Below, piece by piece: positions 23,905-34,160 of a stretch of DNA of 64,000 nt. The DNA is from CAXBDP01 sp963974465 (lineage in GTDB: Bacteria > Bacteroidota > Bacteroidia > Cytophagales > Cyclobacteriaceae): the NCBI GenBank assembly GCA_049340005.1, contig JBMPIY010000011.1. One strand, 5' to 3'. The translations under genes and the position numbers were made by a program. Position 1 is the stretch's first letter, and each line of letters starts with the position of its first letter. The notes beneath the pieces were generated by a model that did not search any database, was not told where the DNA came from, and worked only from the letters and a program-made list of their open reading frames with translations.

Positions 23905-26850
23905 ATGTACCTGAATTGCCACACTTGGTTTAGTTTGATGTACGGCACATTATCGCCGGCTAACTTATTTGAAGAAGCAAAAAAAAATGGAGTAAGAAAA
24001 CTCATCCTCACCGACATCCACAACACATCGGCATGGCCTGAGCTACTGCGAATATGCAATGAAAGGCGGGAGGAATACGACTTACAAATCGCTCTTGGCA
24101 TCGAATTCAGGCAAGAAAATCAACTTTTGTACATTGGTTTGGCTAGAAATAATAATGGTTTCGAACAACTATGTCACTTCTTGTCACAACACAATATTTG
24201 TGGCGAACCCATCCCTCATCACGCGCCTATTTTGGAGGATGTTTGGTTTATGTATCCTTTCAAAAGGATGCATCAAAACATTAATGAACAGGAAATTATA
24301 GGCATAAAGCCTAGTGATGTAAAATACCTAAAATCACATATTGATCCTGCCTGTTTGCACAAATGCGTGATATGGCAACCTGTAAACTTTGCCGATAAGC
24401 TAAGCTTCAATACACATAGACTCCTCAGAGCTATAGATCTGAATGTACTACTGAGCAAGCTTCCGCCTCCCGCTCAAGCCATGCCTGATGAATGTATGAT
24501 TCCCATCTCCGAGCTATTAAAGCATTATTGGCAGTATCCAGAAATCATTTCCAATACGCAAATCATTCTGGACGATTGCGAATTTTCTATCGAATTTGAT
24601 AGCAATAAGAACAAAACTATTTTTGGAAAGAGCAAAAAAGATGATCATCAAAAACTAATAAAATTAGCATTAGAAGGTTTTACCTGGCGATATCAAAAAT
24701 ATAATGCTTATGGAATGCAACGTCTCTTACGCGAGCTCGATGTAATTGCAGAGCGTAACTTCGAAGCTTATTTTCTCATCACACATGATATTGTATCATT
24801 TGCCCATCACAAAAACTTCGCTCATGTAGGCCGAGGTAGTGGCGCCAATAGTATGGTAGCTTATTGCATTGGTATTACCGAAGTAGATCCTATCGAGCTA
24901 GATTTGTACTTTGAGAGATTCCTCAATCCACATCGAAGCTCCCCTCCCGATTTTGACATTGACTTCTCTTGGCAAGATCGAGATGTAGTAACAGGCTATA
25001 TTTTGGATAAATATGGAGCAGAGCATGCAGCACTTTTGGCGACACACACTACTTTTCAAGAGCGGTCAGTAGTGCGAGAGCTGTCTAAGGTTTTCGGCTT
25101 ACCCAAGCGCGAGATCGATGCTTTGGTCGAACGACCTGAGCAACTTGCCACGCAGGATCACATAAGCAAACTTATCTGGCGATATGCACAACGACTACAT
25201 GATATGCCGCGCCATTTGAGTATTCATGCAGGAGGTATAGTAATCACTGAAAAATCCCTACATCAATATACTGCCACCGATCTCCCACCCAAAGGTTTCC
25301 CAATCACCCATTTCGATATGTATGGAGCAGAGGATATTGGGATCCATAAATTTGACATACTTAGCCAGCGAGGCTTGGGACATATTCACGATACAGTGGA
25401 AATGGTGAAGAAAAATAAAGGGATCGACATAGATATCACCCGTACGAGCGAATTTAAGACTGACAATAAAGTACGACAACTATTAGAAAGCGGGAGGACA
25501 ATGGGTGCCTTTTATGTAGAGTCGCCCGCAATGCGTCAATTGCTCGCCAAGCTTCGCTGTTCAGATTATACCACTTTGGTGGCAGCAAGCTCCATTATTC
25601 GACCTGGCGTAGCACGCTCAGGTATGATGCGTGAGTACATTCACAGGCATTTGAATCCCAACGCATACAGCTACATCCATCCTAAAATGCAGGAATTGAT
25701 GAAAGAGACCTACGGCATTATGGTGTACCAAGAAGATGTAATCAAAGTTGCTCACTACTTTGCAGGACTCGACTTAGCCGAAGCAGATATTCTACGGCGA
25801 GGCATGTCGGGCAAGTTTCGGTCTCGAGCGGAATTCAAGCGAGTAGAGAAATCATATTTCGATAACTGCCAAAAATTGGGCTATCCAGCAGAAATTTACA
25901 ATGAAGTATGGCGGCAAATCGAAAGCTTCTCGGGCTACTCATTTTCCAAAGCACACTCGGCAAGCTATGCGGCAGAGAGCTACCAAAGTTTGTACTTAAA
26001 AGCCTACTTTCCGCTGGAATTCATAGTTGCTGTTATTAATAATTTTGGCGGGTTTTATCGCACCGAATTTTATGTACATGAAGCTCGTATGGCAGGTGCG
26101 GAAATAAAAGCTCCCTGCATAAACCACAGCGAATATCTCACTTCATTACATGAAAAAGAGCTGTATTTGGGTTTTATTCATGTAAAAAGCTTGGAAGAAA
26201 AACTTGGTCAGCTGATACCAAAAGAGCGGGAGGAAAATGGCCCTTATGCAGGTTTGCACGATTTTTTGGCTCGCATCCCATCCAAATTAGAACAAACTTG
26301 TATTCTGATTCGCTTAGGTGCATTCCGAAGTACAGGGATTGGCAAAAGAGAACTCATGTGGCAAGCGCATTTATATTTTGGTAAAGGTCGAAAAGCTCAA
26401 GCAGAGCAAGGCTTATTCAAAAGTACCAAAACCAAAAGCTTTGAGTTACCTCAACTGGAGCCCTATCCACTCCAAGACCCATTCGATGAATTGGAACTAC
26501 TGGGTTTCCCACTTTGCAATCCTTTTGATTTACTCAAGACCAAAGATTTCGGCGATACTTTTGCTGAGGATCTAATGCAGAAACTAGGCAAGCAAATACA
26601 GATTGTCGGTTATCTGGTTACCACTAAAAATACTCGTACTATAAAAGGAGACTTGATGCATTTTGGCTGCTTTACCGATGCAAAAGGACATGTATTTGAT
26701 AGCACTCATTTCCCAAATACCACAAAGAAATATCCATTTAGAGGACTGGGCTTTTATAAGCTTATAGGCAAAGTAGTAGAAGACTATGGCTACCCAATGC
26801 TAGAAGTAAGCGAAATGGAAAAACTACCAATGATTAGCCCAATGGAATGA
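23905..26850 (+). CDS. dnaE2: Error-prone DNA polymerase III alpha subunit (DnaE2/ImuC type)
   Basis: A 981-residue C-family polymerase. The order is PHP domain (1-220, opening MYLNCHTWFSLMYG with degenerate metal motif DIHN), palm with HVGRGSGANSMVAYCIG and the catalytic aspartates in PPDFDIDFSWQDRD, fingers (SIHAGGIVI, ILRRGMSGK, FSGYSFSKAHSASYA), and a short C-terminal OB region. It is shorter than replicative DnaE1, which places it with the damage-inducible DnaE2 group. ImuA and ImuB partners, usual neighbours, are absent. Palindromic operator-like sites precede it. Four octamer copies fall in this gene (24066, 24466, 25490, 26226). Confidence 0.85.
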   Translation: MYLNCHTWFSLMYGTLSPANLFEEAKKNGVRKLILTDIHNTSAWPELLRICNERREEYDLQIALGIEFRQENQLLYIGLARNNNGFEQLCHFLSQHNICGEPIPHHAPILEDVWFMYPFKRMHQNINEQEIIGIKPSDVKYLKSHIDPACLHKCVIWQPVNFADKLSFNTHRLLRAIDLNVLLSKLPPPAQAMPDECMIPISELLKHYWQYPEIISNTQIILDDCEFSIEFDSNKNKTIFGKSKKDDHQKLIKLALEGFTWRYQKYNAYGMQRLLRELDVIAERNFEAYFLITHDIVSFAHHKNFAHVGRGSGANSMVAYCIGITEVDPIELDLYFERFLNPHRSSPPDFDIDFSWQDRDVVTGYILDKYGAEHAALLATHTTFQERSVVRELSKVFGLPKREIDALVERPEQLATQDHISKLIWRYAQRLHDMPRHLSIHAGGIVITEKSLHQYTATDLPPKGFPITHFDMYGAEDIGIHKFDILSQRGLGHIHDTVEMVKKNKGIDIDITRTSEFKTDNKVRQLLESGRTMGAFYVESPAMRQLLAKLRCSDYTTLVAASSIIRPGVARSGMMREYIHRHLNPNAYSYIHPKMQELMKETYGIMVYQEDVIKVAHYFAGLDLAEADILRRGMSGKFRSRAEFKRVEKSYFDNCQKLGYPAEIYNEVWRQIESFSGYSFSKAHSASYAAESYQSLYLKAYFPLEFIVAVINNFGGFYRTEFYVHEARMAGAEIKAPCINHSEYLTSLHEKELYLGFIHVKSLEEKLGQLIPKEREENGPYAGLHDFLARIPSKLEQTCILIRLGAFRSTGIGKRELMWQAHLYFGKGRKAQAEQGLFKSTKTKSFELPQLEPYPLQDPFDELELLGFPLCNPFDLLKTKDFGDTFAEDLMQKLGKQIQIVGYLVTTKNTRTIKGDLMHFGCFTDAKGHVFDSTHFPNTTKKYPFRGLGFYKLIGKVVEDYGYPMLEVSEMEKLPMISPME

Positions 26851-27164
26851 TTGTCCAAGTCAATACTTCACATTATAAAGCATTACCCTCCCGCTTATTT
26901 CCAACTAAAGTAACTCCAAGCGATTTATCGATCCTAAAACATATTATTAGTTCAATTTCACTATATTACATTTAAGAAAATCGAAAAATGGATTTGTGAT
27001 TAATGTTAATAATCTTCCATAAAACACTATTTTTATATAATGCTAATTCTAAATAACTGAAGCTCCCAATTCAGCTAAGATTATGATTAGAATGGTTTTA
27101 CTAAATGATTTTTGAAAATATGCTTAATTTATATTGAATACAGAGTTTAATTAAAATCAACTCA
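26851..27164. other. Intergenic region with octamer copy
   Basis: No gene is seen. It holds an intergenic octamer copy (26887-26894) in the same 15-base context, CCTCCCGCTTATTTC, as the copy at 2448, although here it does not continue into a hairpin. The rest is AT-rich and presumably contains the promoter of the multi-PAS kinase. Confidence 0.5.
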
Positions 27165-27179
27165 TTGAATCTAAACCAA

Positions 27180-30100
27180 ATGGATATACCTGCCGATTTT
27201 CTTCAGTCTATTAACAATAACCTTCCAGGAGCAATATTCAGATATAAGCTCAATCCCAACGGCACCGATGAAATGATGTATGTGAGCCAAGGCGCTAAGC
27301 TTCTGTGGGGAATTGATGCACAAGAATGCATAGAAAGCAATCATAAAGTTTGGGAGATTTTTCATCCAGATGATATTGGGCTGGTGCATCAGAGTATTCA
27401 AAAATCAGCAGAAGAACTACATCCATGGACATGTGACTGGAGAGTGAACCACCCTGACGGGAATATAAGATGGCAACGAGGCTCAGGCAACCCAACCAAA
27501 TTGGAAGATGGAAGCATTGTTTGGGATTCGATAGTTATAGATATCACAGAAGAAAAAATAGCCAAAGAAACACTTGAAGCTACAGAAAAAAGATTTGAGC
27601 AGTTATTTGACAAGGTTACAAATTTGTCAGTACAGGGTTATTCAGAAAATGGGAAGGTTATTTTCTGGAATAAAGCAAGTGAAAGGCTTTACGGGTACAC
27701 CAAGGAGGAAGCTTATGGGCAGAAGTTAACTGAGTTGATTATTCCACAAGAAATGCGACCCTTAGTCGAAAAAAACGTTGCTGAAATGATTAGAACTGGT
27801 CAGCAGCATCCGGCAGAAGAACTTGAACTGCAAAGAAAGGACGGTTCGAAAGTTCCAGTTTATTCCAATCACACCATACTGAAATTACCCGGTAGAAAAC
27901 CTGAATTATTCTGCATAGACATAGATTTGAGTCCACAGAAAAGGGTTGAACAAAGCTTAAAACAGTCTGAAGAAAAGTACAGGGCATTATTTAATGCAAC
28001 TCCACTTCCCTTGTGGATATATGAAATAGAAAGCATTCAAATAATAGATATTAATGAAACTGCCCAAAAGCACTATGGGTATAGCAGAGATGAATTTCTA
28101 AAAATGACTTTGAAGGATTTTTACTCAGCAGAAGAGTTACTATCTATTCAACGCTCCCACGTGGAAATTGCAGAAAATAATGAAACAATTCACTTTGGGT
28201 TATTCACACATCGCAAAAAGAATGGAGAGACTATTAGAGTAGGTGTTTCAGGTCATGTGGTTGAGTTTGACAATAGAAAATGCATTATCGCTGTATGCAT
28301 AGATATGACTGAAAGTGAAGAAAATATCAAAACCATAGAAAAGATAAATGAACGCTATGAATATGTAAATAAAGCGACTTTAGACGCCATATACGATTGG
28401 GATGTAGTGAATGATATTTTCTACTGGGGAGAAAGTTTTGAGAGGATATTTGGTCATAATATAGACAATAAAGTATTCAAGCTGAAGGATTGGGAGGAGC
28501 TTACTCATCCAGAAGACAACGAGAAAAATAAAGGGCTATGGGAAGCGTTTGTATCCGATCCGAAACAAACAAAATGGGTCAAGAAGTTTCAATTTAGAAG
28601 AGCTGATTACTCTTACGCTTATGTAGAAGAAATTGGCCACATGATTCGCGATGAAGCTGGTATTCCGATACGGATGATAGGCTCCTTAAGAGATCAAACT
28701 AGGCAGAAGCAAGATGAATTGCAAAAAAAGCTATTAAATGAAATTGGCAGCTTATTTAATCTAGAAAAAGGGCTTAAGGAGAGTTTAGAAATTGTTTTGG
28801 CTCATTTGGTTGAATTTGGCGAATTTAGCTTTGCTGAAGTATGGATAGTGAGTACTGATAAAAAACGAGTGACCCTTTTGGCTAAGCATATTGGAGATGA
28901 TTCAGCAAAAGTATTTTATGAAATAAGTGCTGATGTTAATGAATTCAATTATGGTGAAGGTTTACCTGGTGTAGTTTGGCAAAATAATACTATTGAAATA
29001 TGGAATCATATTGACCAAAAAGATGAATTTATTAGAAAAGAAGCTGCACTTGAAGCTGGTTTGAAATCAGTATTAGGACTTCCTTTAATACACAATAATA
29101 AGGTGATTGGCGTAATAGTGTTCGGTACTAATAAATTGCCAAATAATCTTTCATATTACAAAGAACTATTCAAAGAGCTGGAAACTACTATTGGCTCGGA
29201 ATTTAACCGTAAGCGACTTGAGGAACAATTGTATTTGATATTCCAAAACTCTCCAGATATACTTTGCATTGCAAACTCAGATGGAAAATTTATCAAAGTA
29301 AATCCTGCATTTTGCGAATTATTGGGCTATACTGAGCAGGAACTAACCACTCAACCTTTTACTAAATTCGTACATCCAGACGATATTTCTAACACAGAAG
29401 TTGAATATTCAGAAACCATCGGTGGAGAACGACAGGCTTATGATTTTGTGAATAGATATATCACAAAAGCTGGTGAGTTTAAGTGGATATCTTGGAAATC
29501 GTCTCAGCTATCGGGTGAAGAAGGACTTGCTTTCGCTTATGGACGCGATATTACGGAGCAAAAGAACCTTCAAGATCTTCTTAATAATGCTAACAAAATG
29601 GCAAGAATTGGCGGATGGGAAGTGGATTTTCAAACTAACAAACTTTACTGGTCTCAAATAACAAGGGAAATTCATGAAGTAGAGAATACCGAAACACCTA
29701 ATCTCAATGAAGCCATTAATTTTTACAAAGAAGAACATCGAGAGACAGTTTATTATCATTTAAACAAATGCATAAATCAAGGGATTGATTGGGACTTTGA
29801 ATTATCCATAATCACAGCAAAAGGTAATGAGCGATGGATAAGATGCATTGGTACGGGTGAATATTTGAATGGAAAATGCGTAAGAATTTTTGGCAGCTTT
29901 CAAGATATCCATCAAAGAAAATCTGCAGAAATTGAATTAATTGCAATTAACAAGCAGATTCAAACTACGCTGGAGAGTATTCAAGATGGGTTTTTCACGC
30001 TAGACCATGACTTTACAGTTACATATTGGAATCGTCTTGCTGAGAAAATGCTGTTTACCCCCCGCGAACAAATACTCGGAAAGAACCTATGGGAGGTATT

Positions 30101-32114
30101 TGGCGATGCTACCTCATTGCCGTCTTATCAAAATTACCTCAAAGCACTTACAGAAAAAGTGAAGATACAATTTGAGGACTATTACGAGCCGATTAATAGT
30201 TGGTTTGAAATTACAGCATACCCTTCCCCAACAGGTATATCAGTATATTTTAAAAATATTACTGAAAAGAAAGAAGCTGAAATTGAATTGATTAAGTTTA
30301 AAAACATCATTGAAAATTCGCAGGATGGAATTGCAATGGCTAATAAAAATGGAAAAGCCATCTATCTAAATCCAAGTTTTGCTAGAATGCTAGGGCATAC
30401 ATCAGAATCATTAGAAAAAGCGGGTGGTCCAATTGGAGTATATGCCGATAAAAAAATTGCTCAAAGAGTATTTCGCAACTTACTCTCAAAGCAAAATTGG
30501 AAAGGAGATGTTGAGCTCTTAAGTAAAAATGGAGATGTCCTAAACTTCTATTTAAGTGGCGGTCCTATTTTCAATGAGCAAAAAGAGCTTATCGCGATCT
30601 ATGGTATTCATACAGATATTTCGGAAAGAATAGAAGCTGAAAAGGAGCTAAAAAATTTATTTACAGAAAGAAACACCATCTTAGAAAGTATTGGAGATGC
30701 CTTTTTCGCATTAGATAAAAACTGGGTCGTAACCTATTGGAATAAACAAGCCGAGGTAGTATTAGGAAGAAAGCGGGAGGAGGTTGTCGGGAATAATCTT
30801 TGGGATGTTTATCACGATGCACTCAACCTGGAGTTTTATACTCAGTACCATAAAGCAGTGCATACTGGCGAAATGGTATCATTTGAGGAATATTACCCTA
30901 CCGCTCACAAATGGTTCGAAGTTTCTGCTTACCCATCTGAAAATGGATTATCCGTTTATTTTAAGGACGTAAGCATTCGTAAACTTGCAAATGAACAAAT
31001 CAAACAATCGAATGAACGTTTTCTCAGAGTAACTCAAGCCACCAACGACGCTATCTGGGATTGGGATATCCAAAATGAAAAACTCTTTAGAGGTGATGGC
31101 TTTAAAACAATATTTGGGTATGAGGTGAAAGATAAAGCCTTTCGACTAGATGATTACAGTATTAGTATTCATCCAGATGATTTTGACAGAGTAATAGAAA
31201 GCATCCAACTAGCCTTAGCCGACAAAAACATTACTAAATGGACACAGGAATATAGATATGCGAAAGTAACTGGAGAGTATGCTTTTGTGGTAGATAGAGG
31301 AATTATAATTAGAGATGATAAGGATGAGGCTATCAGAATGGTAGGGGCAATGATGGATATTACACAAAGAAAGGAATCGGAAGAATCTTTGCTAAAACTC
31401 AACGCCGAGCTGGATCTGAGAGCCAATGAACTTGCCTTGTCAAATGCCGAGCTTGAGCAGTTTGCTTTTGTAGCATCACACGATTTACAAGAACCGCTAA
31501 GGATGATCACAAGTTTCCTATCACAATTGGAGAAAAACTATGGCAATAAATTAGACGAAAGGGCTGAAAAATACATCTACTTTGCCGTAGATGGAGCAAA
31601 ACGTATGAGGCAAATTATTTTGGATTTGCTTGAATTTTCGCGAGTAGGGAGAAAGGATGGAGAGATTGAAATAGTTGATTTAAACGTGCTCCTAAATGAG
31701 GTACTTTCCTTACAGCATCAGCTTATAAAAGAAAAGTCGGCGATAATCAAAGTGGATCAATTACCAGTAATTCAAATTCATAAAGCCCGTGTACTTCAAG
31801 TGTTTCAAAATTTGATTAACAATGCCCTAAAGTACACTAAAGAAGAAGTTGTTCCAGTAATAGAAATTTCCGTTATTGAAGATAACTTTTATTGGACTTT
31901 CGCTATTAAGGACAATGGACTTGGAATCGAGCAAGAATATTTCGATAAAATATTTGTGATTTTTCAACGATTGCATGCAAAAGACGAATACAAAGGTACC
32001 GGCATGGGACTAGCTATAGTAAAAAAAATAGTTGAAACGCTAGGCGGAAAGATTTGGCTTGAGTCAGAGTACGGTATTGGAAGTACATTTTTTTTCACTC
32101 TAAAAAAGCAATAA
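27180..32114 (+). CDS. Multi-PAS/GAF soluble sensor histidine kinase
   Basis: About 1644 residues from the ATG at 27180 (a TTG at 27165 would add five). No signal peptide or membrane helix, so cytoplasmic. I count about ten PAS-like modules with one GAF domain after the fourth (about 525-690; LLNEIGSLFNLEKGLKESLE), then HisKA with phospho-acceptor His1434 (FVASHDLQEPLRM) and HATPase_c (NLINNALKYTKEE, DNGLGI, GTGMGLAI). The kinase core is of the phytochrome-like class that pairs with Rcp1-type regulators, and such a regulator follows after 3 bases. PAS modules 7 and 9, and 4 and 10, are clearly similar, indicating internal duplication. Signals sensed are unknown. An octamer copy is at 30773. 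Confidence 0.92.
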   Translation: MDIPADFLQSINNNLPGAIFRYKLNPNGTDEMMYVSQGAKLLWGIDAQECIESNHKVWEIFHPDDIGLVHQSIQKSAEELHPWTCDWRVNHPDGNIRWQRGSGNPTKLEDGSIVWDSIVIDITEEKIAKETLEATEKRFEQLFDKVTNLSVQGYSENGKVIFWNKASERLYGYTKEEAYGQKLTELIIPQEMRPLVEKNVAEMIRTGQQHPAEELELQRKDGSKVPVYSNHTILKLPGRKPELFCIDIDLSPQKRVEQSLKQSEEKYRALFNATPLPLWIYEIESIQIIDINETAQKHYGYSRDEFLKMTLKDFYSAEELLSIQRSHVEIAENNETIHFGLFTHRKKNGETIRVGVSGHVVEFDNRKCIIAVCIDMTESEENIKTIEKINERYEYVNKATLDAIYDWDVVNDIFYWGESFERIFGHNIDNKVFKLKDWEELTHPEDNEKNKGLWEAFVSDPKQTKWVKKFQFRRADYSYAYVEEIGHMIRDEAGIPIRMIGSLRDQTRQKQDELQKKLLNEIGSLFNLEKGLKESLEIVLAHLVEFGEFSFAEVWIVSTDKKRVTLLAKHIGDDSAKVFYEISADVNEFNYGEGLPGVVWQNNTIEIWNHIDQKDEFIRKEAALEAGLKSVLGLPLIHNNKVIGVIVFGTNKLPNNLSYYKELFKELETTIGSEFNRKRLEEQLYLIFQNSPDILCIANSDGKFIKVNPAFCELLGYTEQELTTQPFTKFVHPDDISNTEVEYSETIGGERQAYDFVNRYITKAGEFKWISWKSSQLSGEEGLAFAYGRDITEQKNLQDLLNNANKMARIGGWEVDFQTNKLYWSQITREIHEVENTETPNLNEAINFYKEEHRETVYYHLNKCINQGIDWDFELSIITAKGNERWIRCIGTGEYLNGKCVRIFGSFQDIHQRKSAEIELIAINKQIQTTLESIQDGFFTLDHDFTVTYWNRLAEKMLFTPREQILGKNLWEVFGDATSLPSYQNYLKALTEKVKIQFEDYYEPINSWFEITAYPSPTGISVYFKNITEKKEAEIELIKFKNIIENSQDGIAMANKNGKAIYLNPSFARMLGHTSESLEKAGGPIGVYADKKIAQRVFRNLLSKQNWKGDVELLSKNGDVLNFYLSGGPIFNEQKELIAIYGIHTDISERIEAEKELKNLFTERNTILESIGDAFFALDKNWVVTYWNKQAEVVLGRKREEVVGNNLWDVYHDALNLEFYTQYHKAVHTGEMVSFEEYYPTAHKWFEVSAYPSENGLSVYFKDVSIRKLANEQIKQSNERFLRVTQATNDAIWDWDIQNEKLFRGDGFKTIFGYEVKDKAFRLDDYSISIHPDDFDRVIESIQLALADKNITKWTQEYRYAKVTGEYAFVVDRGIIIRDDKDEAIRMVGAMMDITQRKESEESLLKLNAELDLRANELALSNAELEQFAFVASHDLQEPLRMITSFLSQLEKNYGNKLDERAEKYIYFAVDGAKRMRQIILDLLEFSRVGRKDGEIEIVDLNVLLNEVLSLQHQLIKEKSAIIKVDQLPVIQIHKARVLQVFQNLINNALKYTKEEVVPVIEISVIEDNFYWTFAIKDNGLGIEQEYFDKIFVIFQRLHAKDEYKGTGMGLAIVKKIVETLGGKIWLESEYGIGSTFFFTLKKQ

Positions 32115-32117
32115 GGT

Positions 32118-32549
32118 ATGAAACCAATTCACATTTTGTTAGTCGAGGATAATGAGGGTGACATCATGCTTACCACTGAAGCCTTAGAAGAAAAGAAAAT
32201 TGCCAATAATGTAAGCGTAGTGAAAAATGGTAGAGATGCTGTTGACTTTATGTTTAAAAGAGGCAAATATTCAAATGAATCAACACCAGATTTAATATTA
32301 TTAGACATCAACCTCCCGCTCAAAAGTGGGCACGAAGTTCTAATAGAACTAAAGACTAATGAACTAACTAAACAGATCCCTGTAATAATTCTTACTACCT
32401 CATCTTCTGAGGAAGATGTGAAGAGATCTTATGGAAATCATGCTAATTGCTTCATTACAAAGCCTGTGGATGTTGATGATTTTTTGAATGCAATTGCAAT
32501 GATTGAAGACTTTTGGTTCAGTATCGTAATGTTGCCTAAGAATAAATGA
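32118..32549 (+). CDS. Rcp1-like single-domain response regulator
   Basis: A 143-residue receiver without output domain. Acidic pocket ILLVEDNEGD, phospho-acceptor Asp in LILLDINLP, conserved Thr/Ser in ILTTSSSEED and Lys in FITKPVD. The insertion FMFKRGKYSNESTPD is characteristic of Rcp1-type regulators that partner phytochrome-class kinases. It starts 3 bases after the multi-PAS kinase and overlaps the next gene by 4 bases, so all three form one operon. An octamer copy is at 32312. Confidence 0.93.
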   Translation: MKPIHILLVEDNEGDIMLTTEALEEKKIANNVSVVKNGRDAVDFMFKRGKYSNESTPDLILLDINLPLKSGHEVLIELKTNELTKQIPVIILTTSSSEEDVKRSYGNHANCFITKPVDVDDFLNAIAMIEDFWFSIVMLPKNK

Positions 32550-33571
32550 AAAAAGATCCATATCCATACAAAATACTTGTAGTTGAAGATAATCTTGGTG
32601 ATTTTATTTTGGTGGAAGATTACTTAATTGAAGAAATCGCCCAACCAGAACTTACTCATGCAAAAGACTTTAAGCAAGCTAAAGCTTGTTTGTCAGATAC
32701 AGCTACTCATTATGATGTGATCTTGCTCGACTTGTCTTTACCAGACAAAAGTGGAGAAGAATTGATTACTGAAACCTTAGCAATAGCCAATAATACACCA
32801 ATACTAGTACTTACAGGATTTGGAGACCTCAACTTCGCCATCAAATCCTTATCTCTCGGTATCTCGGATTACTTAATCAAAGAAAATATTAGTCCGACGG
32901 CTCTTTATAAGAGCATTGTTTACAATATAGAACGCTTCAAGTTTGTTCATGCAATTCAAGAATCTGAGAAAAAATATAGTGAATTATTTCACTTAAGTCC
33001 TATCCCAATGTGGGTGTATGACTTGGAAACTTTGGCTTTTTTGGATGTAAACACAGCCGCAATAGATCATTATGGCTATAGCGTCGAAGACTTTTTGTCT
33101 ATGACCATTGCGGAAATTAGACCTAAGGAAGATTTACCGAAGCTTCAAGCTGCCCTTAAAGAAAGTAAAAACACTAAAAACTATAAATTCAAAGACCATT
33201 TTAGACATATAAAGAAAAATGGTGATTTGATTTTAGTCGAAATAAGATCTAATTATATTGATTTTAAAGGAGCAAAAGCTGAGTTAATACTGGCGACAGA
33301 TATTACTGAGAGAGTTCGATATATCGAGGAAATTGAAGATCAAAACAAAAGATTAAAAGAAATTGCATGGGTGCAATCACATGTGGTTCGCGCACCACTT
33401 GCAAGAATAATGGCTCTTATCGAATTACTTAAAGATAATGATTTTACAGAAAATGAGCGGGAGGAGATTAATGAAAATATAATTCGATCAGCTCATGAAA
33501 TGGATGAGATTATTAAGGACATTACGCTAAAAACCAGTTCATCTTATAGCCCGGATTCTACTTCGCACTAA
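32546..33571 (+). CDS. Receiver-PAS protein ending in a HisKA-like helix, no ATPase domain
   Basis: A 341-residue protein: receiver (1-125; LVVEDNLGDFILVED, phospho Asp in VILLDLSLPD, Lys in YLIKEN), PAS (about 135-265; SPIPMWVYDLETLAFLDVN), and a C-terminal pair of helices with WVQSHVVRAPLARIMALIEL, which resembles the HisKA phospho-acceptor helix. The gene then stops: there is no HATPase_c. It may act as a phosphotransfer or dimerisation hub for the upstream multi-PAS kinase and Rcp1-like regulator. Such truncated HisKA proteins recur in Bacteroidota, so this is probably natural rather than a broken gene. An octamer copy is at 33457. Confidence 0.85.
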   Translation: MKKDPYPYKILVVEDNLGDFILVEDYLIEEIAQPELTHAKDFKQAKACLSDTATHYDVILLDLSLPDKSGEELITETLAIANNTPILVLTGFGDLNFAIKSLSLGISDYLIKENISPTALYKSIVYNIERFKFVHAIQESEKKYSELFHLSPIPMWVYDLETLAFLDVNTAAIDHYGYSVEDFLSMTIAEIRPKEDLPKLQAALKESKNTKNYKFKDHFRHIKKNGDLILVEIRSNYIDFKGAKAELILATDITERVRYIEEIEDQNKRLKEIAWVQSHVVRAPLARIMALIELLKDNDFTENEREEINENIIRSAHEMDEIIKDITLKTSSSYSPDSTSH

Positions 33572-33744
33572 TACTCTAAAAAAACAGGGAAAATTAATTT
33601 CCTAGTGCTTTATTCAACCTAGGCTTGAATTATCTTTGGCTCCACCGTATTCAAAAATTGATACATTGAATTTAGATCTAAGTCAAGCTCCTAGTTTTTT
33701 TGATAAATATTCAAATTGTGATTATCTATTCTCGGATCTGAAAT

Positions 33745-33981
33745 TTAAGCTATCTCCCTGCCTCTTTCTTCTTTCAGGCGTTCAATCAAAGTGAATGGAT
33801 TGAAATTAGAATAATCTGTAACGACTAACCCAGTAGATGTGTTAGGCTGAATAATGCTGGCTTTGGAAGCCCATGATGTAAATCCAAATGCATACGCTAA
33901 AACAGTAATACCAACTACGACACCTATAAAAAGGATCAAACCTGAAATAATACCTCTCTTACGATTGCTTATTGCGTCCAT
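33745..33981 (-). CDS. Small membrane protein, hypothetical
   Basis: A 78-residue protein with one strong membrane helix (GIISGLILFIGVVVGITVLA, residues 10-29) after a short basic N-terminus, and a polar tail ending in LIERLKEERGREIA. No family is recognised. It stands alone between the kinase operon and the FAD oxidoreductase gene, both of which converge or read past it. Confidence 0.6.
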   Translation of the reverse strand: MDAISNRKRGIISGLILFIGVVVGITVLAYAFGFTSWASKASIIQPNTSTGLVVTDYSNFNPFTLIERLKEERGREIA

Positions 33982-34160
33982 GGTTTCTGTTTTACATTTT
34001 CAATATTCCCAAGCATTATGCCAGAAGTGAAAAAGGCCAAGATTTAATCAAATAGAATGGATTTTCTTAAAAACTGGCTCATTAAAATGTTCGATTTTGT
34101 ACAATCATTTACGAAAATGGACATTCGATTGGATTTCCAAGTAACTAGAATTTTTCAGCT

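Noticed and set aside
31169..31510. 113-residue minus-strand ORF opposite the multi-PAS kinase
   Set aside because: Very Ser-rich translation typical of an antisense frame; the kinase domains on the plus strand are unambiguous.
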